A stretch of DNA of 64,000 bases from Deroplatys truncata (taxonomy: Eukaryota > Arthropoda > Insecta > Mantodea > Mantidae). Location: contig CM060985.1 in the NCBI GenBank assembly GCA_030765065.1, positions 173,250,096 to 173,314,095 on the forward strand, written 5' to 3'. This document shows positions 43,191 through 53,853 of this stretch, in pieces. A program made the position numbers and the translations under genes. Positions within the stretch are counted from its first letter, which is position 1, and each line of letters opens with the position of its first letter. The notes under the pieces were generated by a model, which had not been told where the DNA came from, did not search any database, and saw only the letters and a list, made by a program, of their open reading frames with translations.

Positions 43191-44624
43191 TAAAACAGAA
43201 AACCGCCTCTAATTCTGCAGTAATTTGCGCCCAGGAAAAACCCAGTCGTGCAAGTTTGTGATTTACTTTGTAATATTATGTTTTACCTGTTATTGCAAGG
43301 ATGCGTTCTGTAATTAAGGAATTGAAAATAAAAGATATAGCGTTGTTTTTGAAAGTCATGTTGTGCCCTACAATTTTCACTCATGCCTAAAACTCGAGTA
43401 CCTTAATTTTGTGCAGATTGATCAAGTGGTGCTAACTTTTACTAAAGGGCTTATGTGCAGGGGTAGTATTTTCCAGTTTTAAGCAAAGCCGTTACCTCAA
43501 ATGCATTCTTTGTGCCCTGATTGGCCAAGACAAATTGGTCCGTATAGGGGATGCAACCTAACCGAGGTTCCAAAAAACAAAGATGGCTGATGCAGTATGT
43601 CAGCATTCTAACTTAAGTCACTAGATATATAAACAGAGAAATCATTACACAATATAATTACAAAAGACTCTTCTGCTATTATTATGAGTCATTCTCATAT
43701 CATACATACTGGTGTGTAATATTGTTTTCTTCGGTACAAAGGTTTGGTCATCACCTTCCTTCTCTGTCATAATCGCTGGTTACCTATTACCTGGATGTAC
43801 CTTAATTAAGCACTGAACCATGCTATGAACTTAGTTTATATAACATGTGTATGTCAGTAAGCGTTGTACTGTAATATCATGAAGAACAACGTATAGTTAA
43901 GTTTTAATAGCATTTCGACGTGCTTGCCTAAACCAAACAATTATATATTTCGTTTTCTTCTATCCAGATCTTCATCAAAAATCGCAAAAACAATTCAAAT
44001 TTCTAGTTAACTGCAAAGGCAAGACCAAATAACTAGTAATAATGTAACATAAGAATTATTAATTAAATATTCTTATAATTAGCCTAATTAATATAACTAT
44101 AATCTAATATAAACAGTAATATAAAAATCAGTGCATCAGTTAGTGAATAAATGGTCCGACTGCAAATTTTGAACAACAGCGAATATAAAAACAAGGTGCC
44201 AACTCGTACAATATAACTAACCTTCCCAACACATGAAAGAGGCGTGTATTTGCGAAGTAGTTGCCGGTTATCAGTGGAACCTAACAGCCAGAATATCACC
44301 AGATTCTAGTGACTTATACCATCATGGTGGAGAAATGTGAAACTTTTACCTTAGTAACCTCTGCAAATATGAGGTGATACAAATTCGGAGAGATTAAATT
44401 CTGGCGACCAAATCTTCTTTTCCACTTCCAATCCAACACAATGGAATGCAGTTTATGAAAGTCCATGGTAAATGTAAAGTCTAGTGTGATCCTGCCACTT
44501 CATCAACAGTAGCGAATTGTTTTGCTTGCAGAAACGGCGGATATACAAGAAACTCAAGTTTCTCAAGGGTTAACAGAAGTTTTACAATACGCCTTTTATC
44601 ATACATTATTCTGAGTTTCTTCAG
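43191..44624. other. Unassigned AT-rich interval
   Basis: 1.4 kb with no recognised gene, LR copy or SINE. The longest frame (44084-44299, minus, 71 codons) shows no motif. It contains one of the longer stretches of apparently single-copy DNA in the window. Confidence 0.45.
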
Positions 44625-47600
44625 TTTTCAGTGTCACTTCATTAAAGAGATTTAGTTCAGTGTTCACTATCACTTCACTAGTGTAATTTAGTTCAGTGTT
44701 TGTAGTTCAGTCTCCCCTGTCACTTCAATAGTGTGATGTAGTTCAGTCTCCCCTGTCACTTCATTAGTGCGATGTAGTTCAGTCTCCCCTGTCACTTCAT
44801 TAGTGCGGTGTAGTTCAGTCTCCCCTGTCACTTCATTAGTGCGATGTAGTTCAGTCTCCGCTGTCGCTTCACCAGTGCGGTGTAGTTCAGTCTCCGCTGT
44901 CGCTTCACCAGTGCGGTGTAGTTCAGTCTCCCCTGTCACTTCAATAGTGTGATGTAGTTCAGTCTCCCGTGTCGCTTCACCAGTGCGATGTAGTTCAGTC
45001 TCCCCTGTCACTTCAATAGTGCGATGTAGTTCAGTCTCCCCTGTCACTTCAATAGTGTGATGTAGTTCATTCTCCCCTGTCACTTCACTAGTGCGATGTA
45101 GTTCAGTCTCCCCTGTCACTTCAATAGTGTGATGTAGTTCAGTCTCCCCTGTCACTTCAATAGTGTGATGTAGTTCAGTCTCCCCTGTCACTTCAATAGT
45201 GTGATGTAGTTCAGTCTCCCCTGTCACTTCAATAGTGTGATGTAGTTCAGTCTCCCCTGTCACTTCAATAGTGTGATGTAGTTCAGTCTCCCCTGTCACT
45301 TCAATAGTGTGATGTAGTTCAGTCTCCCCTGTCACTTCAATAGTGTGATGTAGTTCAGTCTCCCCTGTCACTTCAATAGTGCGATGTAGTTCAGTCTCCG
45401 CTGTCACTTCAATAGTGTGATGTAGTTCAGTCTCCCCTGTCACTTCAATAGTGTGATGTAGTTCAGTCTCCCCTGTCACTTCAATAGTGTGATGTAGTTC
45501 AGTCTCCCCTGTCACTTCAATAGTGCGATGTAGTTCACTCTCCCCTGTCACTTCAATAGTGTGATGTAGTTCAGTCTCCCCTGTCACTTCAATAGTGTGA
45601 TGTAGTTCAGTCTCCCGTGTCGCTTCACCAGTGCGATGTAGTTCAGTCTCCCCTGTCACTTCAATAGTGTGATGTAGTTCAGTCTCCCCTGTCACTTCAT
45701 TAGTGCGATGTAGTTCAGTCTCCCCTGTCACTTCACCAGTGCGATGTAGTTCAGTCTCCCCTGTCACTTCACCAGTGCGATGTAGTTCAGTCTCCCCTGT
45801 CACTTCACCAGTGCGATGTAGTTCAGTCTCCCCTGTCACTTCACCAGTGCGGTGTAGTTCAGTCTCCCCTGTCACTTTACCAGTGCGATGTAGTTCAGTC
45901 TCCGCTGTCACTTCACCAGTGCGGTGTAGTTCAGTCTCCCCTGTCACTTTACCAGTGCGATGTAGTTCAGTCTCCCCTGTCACTTTACCAGTGCGGTGTA
46001 GTTCATTCTCCGCTGTCACTTCACCAGTGCGGTGTAGTTCAGTCTCCGCTGTCACTTCACCAGTGCGGTGTAGTTCAGTCTCCGCTGTCACTTCACCAGT
46101 GCGGTGTAGTTCAGTCTCCCTTGTCACTTTACCAGTGCGATGTAGTTCAGTCTCCGCTGTCACTTCACCAGTGCGGTGTAGTTCAGTCTCCCTTGTCACT
46201 TTACCAGTGCGATGTAGTTCAGTCTCCGCTGTCGCTTCACCACTGCGATGTAGTTCAGTCTCCCCTGTCACTTCACCAGTGCGATGTAGTTCAGTCTCCC
46301 CTGTCACTTCACCAGTGCGATGTAGTTCAGTCTCCCCTGTCGCTTCACCAGTGCGATGTAGTTCAGTCTCCCCTGTCACTTCACCAGTGCGATGTAGTTC
46401 AGTCTCCGCTGTCACTTCACCAGTGCGATGTAGTTCATTCTCCGCTGTCGCTTCACCAGTGCGATGTAGTTCAGTCTCCGCTGTCGCTTCACCAGTGCGA
46501 TGTAGTTCAGTCTCCGCTGTCGCTTCACCAGTGCGATGTAGTTCAGTCTCCCCTGTCACTTCACCAGTGCGATGTAGTTCAGTCTCCGCTGTCGCTTCAC
46601 TAGTGCGGTGTAGTTCAGTCTCCGCTGTCGCTTCACCAGTGCGATGTAGTTCAGTCTCCGCTGTCGCTTCACCAGTGCGATGTAGTTCAGTCTCCGCTGT
46701 CGCTTCACTAGTGCGGTGTAGTTCAGTCTCCGCTGTCGCTTCACCAGTGCGATGTAGTTCATTCTCCGCTGTCGCTTCACCAGTGCGATGTAGTTCAGTC
46801 TCCGCTGTCGCTTCACCAGTGCGATGTAGTTCAGTCTCCGCTGTCGCTTCACCAGTGCGATGTAGTTCAGTCTCCCCTGTCACTTCACCAGTGCGATGTA
46901 GTTCAGTCTCCGCTGTCGCTTCACTAGTGCGGTGTAGTTCAGTCTCCGCTGTCGCTTCACCAGTGCGATGTAGTTCAGTCTCCGCTGTCGCTTCACCAGT
47001 GCGATGTAGTTCAGTCTCCGCTGTCGCTTCACCAGTGCGATGTAGTTCAGTCTCCGCTGTCGCTTCACCAGTGCGATGTAGTTCAGTCTCCCCTGTCACT
47101 TCATTAGTGCGATGTAGTTCAGTCTCCCCTGTCGCTTCACCAGTGCGATGTAGTTCAGTCTCCGCTGTCGCTTCACCAGTGCGATGTAGTTCAGTCTCCG
47201 CTGTCGCTTCACCAGTGCGATGTAGTTCAGTCTCCGCTGTCGCTTCACCAGTGCGGTGTAGTTCAGTCTCCCCTGTCACTTCATTAGTGCGATGTAGTTC
47301 AGTCTCCGCTGTCGCTTCACCAGTGCGATGTAGTTCAGTCTCCGCTGTCGCTTCACCAGTGCGATGTAGTTCAGTCTCCCCTGTCGCTTCACCAGTGCGA
47401 TGTAGTTCAGTCTCCGCTGTCGCTTCACCAGTGCGATGTAGTTCAGTCTCCGCTGTCACTTCACCAGTGCGATGTAGTTTAGTCTCCCCCGTCACTTCAC
47501 CAGTGCGATGTAGTTCAGTCTCCGCTGTCGCTTCACCAGTGCGATGTAGTTCAGTCTCCCCTGTCACTTCATTAGTGCGATGTAGTTCAGTCTCCGCTGT

Positions 47601-49325
47601 CGCTTCACCAGTGCGATGTAGTTCAGTCTCCCGTGTCGCTTCACCAGTGCGATGTAGTTCAGTCTCCCCTGTCGCTTCACCAGTGCGATGTAGTTCAGTC
47701 TCCCCTGTCACTTCACCAGTGCGATGTAGTTCAGTCTCCCCTGTCACTTCACCAGTGCGATGTAGTTCAGTCTCCCCTGTCGCTTCACCAGTGCGATGTA
47801 GTTCAGTCTCCCCTGTCGCTTCACCAGTGCGATGTAGTTCAGTCTCCGCTGTCGCTTCACCAGTGCGGTGTAGTTCAGTCTCCCCTGTCGCTTCACCAGT
47901 GCGATGTAGTTCAGTCTCCGCTGTCGCTTCACCAGTGCGATGTAGTTCAGTCTCCCCTGTCACTTCATTAGTGCGATGTAGTTCAGTCTCCGCTGTCGCT
48001 TCACCAGTGCGATGTAGTTCAGTCTCCCCTGTCACTTCATTAGTGCGATGTAGTTCAGTCTCCGCTGTCGCTTCACCAGTGCGATGTAGTTCAGTCTCCC
48101 CTGTCACTTCATTAGTGCGATGTAGTTCAGTCTCCGCTGTCGCTTCACCAGTGCGGTGTAGTTCAGTCTCCCCTGTCGCTTCACCAGTGCGATGTAGTTC
48201 AGTCTCCCCTGTCACTTCAATAGTGTGATGTAGTTCAGTCTCCCCTGTCACTTCACCAGTGCGATGTAGTTCAGTCTCCGCTGTCGCTTCACCAGTGCGA
48301 TGTAGTTCTGTCTCCCCTATCGCTTCACCAGTGCGATGTAGTTCAGTCTCCGCTGTCGCTTCACCAGTGCGATGTAGTTCAGTCTCCCCTATCGCTTCAC
48401 CAGTGCGATGTAGTTCAGTCTCCGCTGTCGCTTCACCAGTGCGATGTAGTTCAGTCTCCCCTGTCGCTTCACCAGTGCGATGTAGTTCAGTCTCCCCTGT
48501 CGCTTCACCAGTGCGATGTAGTTCAGTCTCCGCTGTCGCTTCACCAGTGCGATGTAGTTCAGTCTCCGCTGTCGCTTCACTAGTGCGATGTAGTTCAGTC
48601 TCCCCTATCACTTCACCAGTGCGATGTAGTTCAGTCTCCCCTATCGCTTCACCAGTGCGATGTAGTTCAGTCTCCCCTATCGCTTCACCAGTGCGATGTA
48701 GTTCAGTCTCCGCTGTCGCTTCACCAGTGCGATGTAGTTCAGTCTCCGCTGTCGCTTCACTAGTGCGATGTAGTTCAGTCTCCCCTATCACTTCACCAGT
48801 GCGATGTAGTTCAGTCTCCCCTATCGCTTCACCAGTGCGATGTAGTTCAGTCTCCCCTATCGCTTCACCAGTGCGATGTAGTTCAGTCTCCGCTGTCGCT
48901 TCACCAGTGCGATGTAGTTCAGTCTCCGCTGTCGCTTCACCAGTGCGATGTAGTTCAGTCTCCGCTGTCGCTTCACCAGTGCGATGTAGTTCAGTCTCCG
49001 CTGTCGCTTCACCAGTGCGATGTAGTTCAGTCTCCGCTGTCGCTTCACCAGTGCGATGTAGTTCAGTCTGCGCTGTCGCTTCACCAGTGCGATGTAGTTC
49101 AGTCTCCCCTGTCGCTTCACCAGTGCGATGTAGTTCAGTCTCCCCTGTCGCTTCACCAGTGCGATGTAGTTCAGTCTCCCCTGTCGCTTCACCAGTGCGA
49201 TGTAGTTCAGTCTCCCCTATCGCTTCACCAGTGCGATGTAGTTCAGTCTCCGCTGTCGCTTCACCAGTGGGATGTAGTTCAGTCTCCGCTGTCGCTTCAC
49301 CAGTGCGATGTAGTTCTGTCTCCCG
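44625..49325. repeat. 36-bp minisatellite, subarray 1 (about 128 units)
   Basis: Unit GATGTAGTTCAGTCTCCCCT + GTCACTTCACCAGTGC, strictly 36 bp. Units at the left edge (44625-44700) are degenerate. Variable sites are CCCCT/CCGCT/CCCGT, GTCAC/GTCGC/ATCGC, ACCAGT/AATAGT/ATTAGT/ACTAGT and GCGATG/GTGATG/GCGGTG. Variants are zoned: AATAGT-type units dominate 44690-45700, CCCCTGTCAC-ACCAGT units 45700-46220, and CCGCTGTCGC units most of 46220-49320. Because 36 is divisible by three and the unit lacks stops, long frames exist on both strands (minus 44688 to beyond 48791; plus 45703-48228), but almost every variable site changes the amino acid. Confidence 0.97.
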
Positions 49326-50525
49326 TCACTTCACTAGTGTGACTTAGTTCGGTCTTCACTGTCACTTCACCAGTGTGATTCACTTCGGTCTTCATTGTTA
49401 CTGCACTTGTGCGATTTAGTTCGGTCTTCATTGTTACTGCACTTGTGCGATTTAGTTTGGTCTTCATTGTTACTGCACTTGTGCGATTTAGTTTGGTCTT
49501 CATTGTTACTGCACTTGTGCGATTTAGTTCGGTCTTCATTGTTACTGCACTTGTGCGATTTAGTTTGGTCTTCATTGTTACTGCACTTGTGCGATTTAGT
49601 TTGGTCTTAATTGTTACTGCACTTGTGCGATTTAGTTTGGTCTTCATTGTTACTGCACTTGTGCGATTTAGTTTGGTCTTCATTGTTACTGCACTTGTGC
49701 GATTTAGTTTGGTCTTAATTGTTACTGCACTTGTGCGATTTAGTTCGGTCTTCATTGTTACTGCACTTGTGCGATTTAGTTTGGTCTTCATTGTTACTGC
49801 ACTTGTGCGATTTAGTTCGGTCTTAATTGTTACTGCACTTGTGCGATTTAGTTTGGTCTTCATTGTTACTGCACTTGTGCGATTTAGTTCGGTCTTAATT
49901 GTTACTGCACTTGTGCGATTTAGTTTGGTCTTCATTGTTACTGCACTTGTGCGATTTAGTTTGGTCTTAATTGTTACTGCACTTGTGCGATTTAGTTTGG
50001 TCTTCATTGTTACTGCACTTGTGCGATTTAGTTTGGTCTTAATTGTTACTGCACTTGTGCGATTTAGTTTGGTCTTAATTGTTACTGCACTTGTGCGATT
50101 TAGTTTGGTCTTAATTGTTACTGCACTTGTGCGATTTAGTTCGGTCTTCATTGTTACTGCACTTGTGCGATTTAGTTTGGTCTTCATTGTTACTGCACTT
50201 GTGCGATTTAGTTCGGTCTTAATTGTTACTGCACTTGTGCGATTTAGTTTGGTCTTCATTGTTACTGCACTTGTGCGATTTAGTTCGGTCTTAATTGTTA
50301 CTGCACTTGTGCGATTTAGTTTGGTCTTCATTGTTACTGCACTTGTGCGATTTAGTTCGGTCTTAATTGTTACTGCACTTGTGCGATTTAGTTTGGTCTT
50401 CATTGTTACTGCACTTGTGCGATTTAGTTCGGTCTTCATTGTTACTGCACTTGTGCGATTTAGTTTGGCCTTCATTGTTACTGCACTTGTGCGATTTAGT
50501 TCGGTCTTCACTATCTACTAATGTG
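49326..50525. repeat. 36-bp minisatellite, subarray 2 (about 33 units)
   Basis: Unit GATTTAGTTCGGTCTTCATT + GTTACTGCACTTGTGC, also 36 bp and alignable to subarray 1 (GAT-TAGTTC-GTCT-, GT-AC-). The first three units are transitional (for example GACTTAGTTCGGTCTTCACT), so the subarrays share an origin. Two variable sites, TCGG/TTGG and TTCATT/TTAATT, alternate to make a 72-bp dimer over about 50160-50400. A 2-bp shortfall at about 49322 separates its minus-strand frame (49297-50511) from that of subarray 1. Confidence 0.97.
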
Positions 50526-50529
50526 ATTA

Positions 50530-50738
50530 ATTCAGTTTGGTAGTTATCAGGCTTTTCGTTTTTGAGTTATGCTGTTCGCACACACAGACAGACGTGGACC
50601 TTCTTCTAGAAATCATTTTTTATTTCGTATTCAAGGGTCTCAAAATATGTATTTCCGCTGAAATATCGGTATGGAATTTTTTGTTGGAATGCTATACCTT
50701 CTCTGCCTATTATTATGTTGGTGGTAGAGAAAGTAAAA
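50530..50738 (+). mobile_element. LR right-module fragment next to the minisatellite
   Basis: Begins inside R at AGTTTGGTAGTTATCAGGCT (compare AGTTTGGTGTTTATCCGACT in intact copies) and ends ATTATGTTGGTGGTAGAGAA. The R sequence upstream of this point is missing; its place is taken by the minisatellite. Confidence 0.8.
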
Positions 50739-50739
50739 A

Positions 50740-50935
50740 GCGTGTTCTTCTTGCTTCATGACAATCGAGATAAACATTTGCTGAAATAGTATTATTGTGC
50801 ATTTCGTTGTAGTAAAGAAAGGAATAAAGGAGGTTGAAGCCATAGTGAGATTTTTTAAAAGTGGATCACTATCTGATGGCTTTGGAACTCTATGCTCTTT
50901 GCATGGCCACGAGAAAAAACAGTAACGGCCCTCCC
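50740..50935 (+). mobile_element. LR left-module fragment following an R end
   Basis: GCTTCATGACAATCGAGATA, CATTTCGTTGTAGTAAAG and CTCTTTGCATGGCCACGAGA are diverged L sequence placed after an R end, another R-L junction. Strongly decayed. Confidence 0.6.
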
Positions 50936-51544
50936 AAGAAAAGGTTTGGCATAAATTGTCTGTTTTTACTATATGTGTACTGACGTGCATAAAAGGTGCA
51001 CCATTCCCCTAGATCAGCATAGAGGTTTTCCCTCCGTAAGGCTTCTACTTTGAGATAACGAATCTTCACGCAGCCTGTATCGGTTCTCTATATACTTGGC
51101 CTGAAAAACAATCAGGGACACAAACGAATCCGTCATCGATGTTATAGTACTAGAGGCGAAATAACGGGATGGTTCTTATACCGCCTCTATGAAAGTGTTT
51201 CACTACGTCTGGCACACAAGGAAACACCAAACCAACACAACATAATTCAGTCTTCTAGAGGAAGAGGTGATGGATTAAGTGTCGTTAAAGTGAACTACAG
51301 CTACGATATTTATATGGAAGCTCTCATCAGCGACATGAAGAGCAGTAAGAAAACCGACAGCATGAAAATACAAGGTTTAAGTTGTAATGTTACCCTTCAG
51401 CAGTTGGGCCATATTTTGGGGGAGCTAAAGTATCCTGCCAATGCAGTGGCTAGAGGTTGTCACGCTGGCAGAGGGTGGGGTTAGATTTTGAGTACCAACA
51501 TTAACAGCTGCGTTCCATTATGTGCCACATTTTGCGCATGCAAA
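50936..51544. other. Unassigned interval
   Basis: A 64-codon frame at 51290-51484 has no known motif. Nothing else recognised. Confidence 0.35.
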
Positions 51545-51855
51545 TATACATCTTAGATTTTGTCCATCTGTTATGGCTTACCAGTGATACAAGTCATTCA
51601 TATGTACAGGACTTCACAGGCTGTTCCCAGAAAATTCAAGATATGCATTTTATTTGTCATGAAAATGTCTTAGAGTTGTGGAGAAAATCAAAACTAACGA
51701 AACATTTCCCAGGTAAAGGATAGTTTGAAATTGGGAGGGGAATTTTCTTGAAAATCTCCTGTCAGGGGGCCCCAGATCTTAAAAATGTTTCGGCGAAATT
51801 TCCGTGTCAAATCTTGGGGTGCAATACATTTACTGTAAGTACGTATTGCAGAAGG
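51545..51855 (+). mobile_element. LR right-module fragment, old
   Basis: TTTGTCCATCTGTTATGGCT, GGCTGTTCCCAGAAAATTCA and GTAAAGGATAGTTTGAAATT follow the R order with many changes; the CA microsatellite is absent. Confidence 0.7.
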
Positions 51856-52307
51856 TTAAACTTTGAAGAGACAGCTTGTTTTCGATACCACATGGCAGCA
51901 CTGTTTGTTCTGTACAGAAAAGGCGCCGCCAAAGCAAAAGTCGTTGCAGTACGTGAAGTGTGGAACAGATGATTCGCCATATGTTGAACAAACAGCCATC
52001 TCGTCGTGGGCAAATATAAACTGGTATTAAAGATTCATACACGTTGCATATGCACCGGTCGTCCACGCATGTGCGATGAAAAAGGTCGACCGTATCCGGC
52101 CGGCACAGGGAAATCCATAACACGGGCAAACATTGAATTTGCGATTCCTCAACTAACGGCATGGCGTGTTAAACCATGTACGATTAATGTAGCCCAGATA
52201 TTACGGTGTGCAAAGTGCACACAGGAGACCATAAAAGAAATAACCAATTTTGTCTGTAGGGTATGAAAGAGAATAATGTTTAAATGATTAATAATTTTTA
52301 TTGTTGA
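51856..52307. other. Unassigned interval
   Basis: Overlapping frames on both strands (52006-52266 plus; 51830-52162 minus) have no recognised domain. The plus frame includes GRPRMCDEKGRPYPAGTGKS, but there is no family I can name and no start or context to support a gene. Confidence 0.3.
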
Positions 52308-52632
52308 TTACTTACCTATAGTAGATAGGGAAAGTAAACCCAACATTTCGATACACAGATTTCACCGGAAATATACGTACAAAAAGAACAGCGATAGTCA
52401 AATGTTTTAACAACTGGACGCTATATGCTGGCCTTAAAATTCCATACTGTTTCCATGACATCGCGAGAAACAACTGAATGTTGACAAGACTTATGAGAAT
52501 GAACAATTCGAACGTTTAATAACGGATATCTCAGAAATGGCTTATGCTACAAAAAACGTAGTTTATATACCCACTAATAAACCATAAGAGGGTAGAGAAG
52601 GTCATGTTAAGGCGTCACATCATATTTTTTTT
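52308..52632. mobile_element. Scrambled LR fragments
   Basis: Three LR pieces in mixed orientation: a reversed R end at about 52308-52378, a forward middle of L (AACAGCGATAGTCAAATGTT to AGAAACAACTGAATGTTGAC) at about 52386-52560, and a reversed L end at about 52560-52632. This looks like a nested or rearranged B copy. Confidence 0.65.
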
Positions 52633-53523
52633 TTCCGGATTGCATTAACGTTTTGTTTCCTGTACGATTGTTTGTAATTATTATTGCGTCTGTTGTGTAT
52701 TATTGTTAAACAGGCTATTGTTGCGTTTGCAATGAAATAAGTGTAGTCTTTTTGGTCAGTACTCTGTTTTCGTCTGGTGAGAAGTGGAAAACAATAAAGC
52801 TACCGTTATGAATGAACAAATCGAAGACTTAACACTAAAATGATCGATTTTCTAGTGCGAACCGATAGTGTTTTGCAGTTAACCGTTTGCGATATGCTTT
52901 ATTGTGCTAAGTAGCCATTATTATATTATTACATGAAACAGTGCAACTCTTGCCATTAGGAAAGGAATGCTGGTATTACAAACTTCCTCAGGTACGTTGT
53001 CAAGAATGGGTCTTTGTCTCAGGGCGCGAAATATAAATTACAATAGTAAGGTTAATATTACATTAATAAATAAAAAAATAATGAAATGATGATAGGCAAA
53101 ACCCTTGATAAAAGTTGTCATTTGAAAAAATAAGGCCCTAATAGACGCATAAGCTACGAAAAAGATGCACACTATGAAAATGGGCAGTTATAGGCGCTAT
53201 AACATTAATAAATTGTACTCCAGTAAGCCTGAAACATGCTTTTACATACAAAGCACACAAAATAAGGCAATAGCCACTTTATTTTTCTTAGGAGTGAAGT
53301 ACCCTTTATCAATTCTTATTTTACAATTGGTAAAACTCAAAATGACTGAATTAATTTTGTAGAATATAATTGAAACTCTTTACATGTCTATTTTAGACAT
53401 ATTTTATAAATTAATTGTTTTTAATTAAAATTTACGCAAGTCGCTACATTCTCCCATTTTTTCGTTTTTCGCAGCAATGTCTCCTGAAGGCTCAAATTCC
53501 GCCATTGTTGGCAATACTGTTAT
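52633..53523. other. Unassigned AT-rich interval
   Basis: No recognised gene or repeat; a 65-codon frame at 53165-53362 has no motif. Confidence 0.4.
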
Positions 53524-53527
53524 AACA

Positions 53528-53849
53528 AGAGGAAATAGTTATTTGCACCACGCTTTGGGTGTCAATTTAAAGTAGGTTGTATTGAAGCTTCGAAGAATCA
53601 GAAGTAGTATTGTTAAACTTTCAAACTCATTATTGCCTCAAGGTTACCTCATTGTTAGCAACGTTTAACCTATTATTCTCACAGCTCCTACATTATTAAA
53701 CATGGATACAATAGTATAAACATTTACAATGACTGTAGTATATACTTTTTATATATTGTTACACACATATTGCTTTAAGGCGGGCTGTTATTGAATTATA
53801 TATTATATAATTAGACAGAAATCATTTAACTGTTAAAAATACTGCCTCA
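53528..53849 (-). mobile_element. Solo LTR, copy 4, internally deleted
   Basis: Ends ...AAAATACTGCCTCA at 53849 on the plus strand (the inverted TGAGGCAGT start). Flanked by AACA at 53524-53527 and 53850-53853. Its other terminus reads AG rather than TG. It keeps the TTGCACCACGCTTTGGGTGT motif shared with copy 3 and lacks most of the middle. Confidence 0.7.
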
Positions 53850-53853
53850 AACA

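Noticed and set aside
44688-48791. 1,367-codon minus-strand frame as a repetitive structural protein gene
   Set aside because: Equally long frames are open on the plus strand, there is no ATG-initiated start with upstream context, variable sites are almost all non-synonymous, and the frame is simply the 36-bp minisatellite. No splice or domain evidence.
44625-50525. CRISPR array
   Set aside because: There are no unique spacers; the whole 36-bp period is repeated, and the setting is an insect-type genome.
52006-52266. Frame containing GRPYPAGTGKS as a nucleotide-binding (P-loop) protein
   Set aside because: Only a weak partial resemblance to a GxxxxGK[ST] motif (AGTGKS lacks the full spacing), no other ATPase motifs, and opposing frames overlap it.
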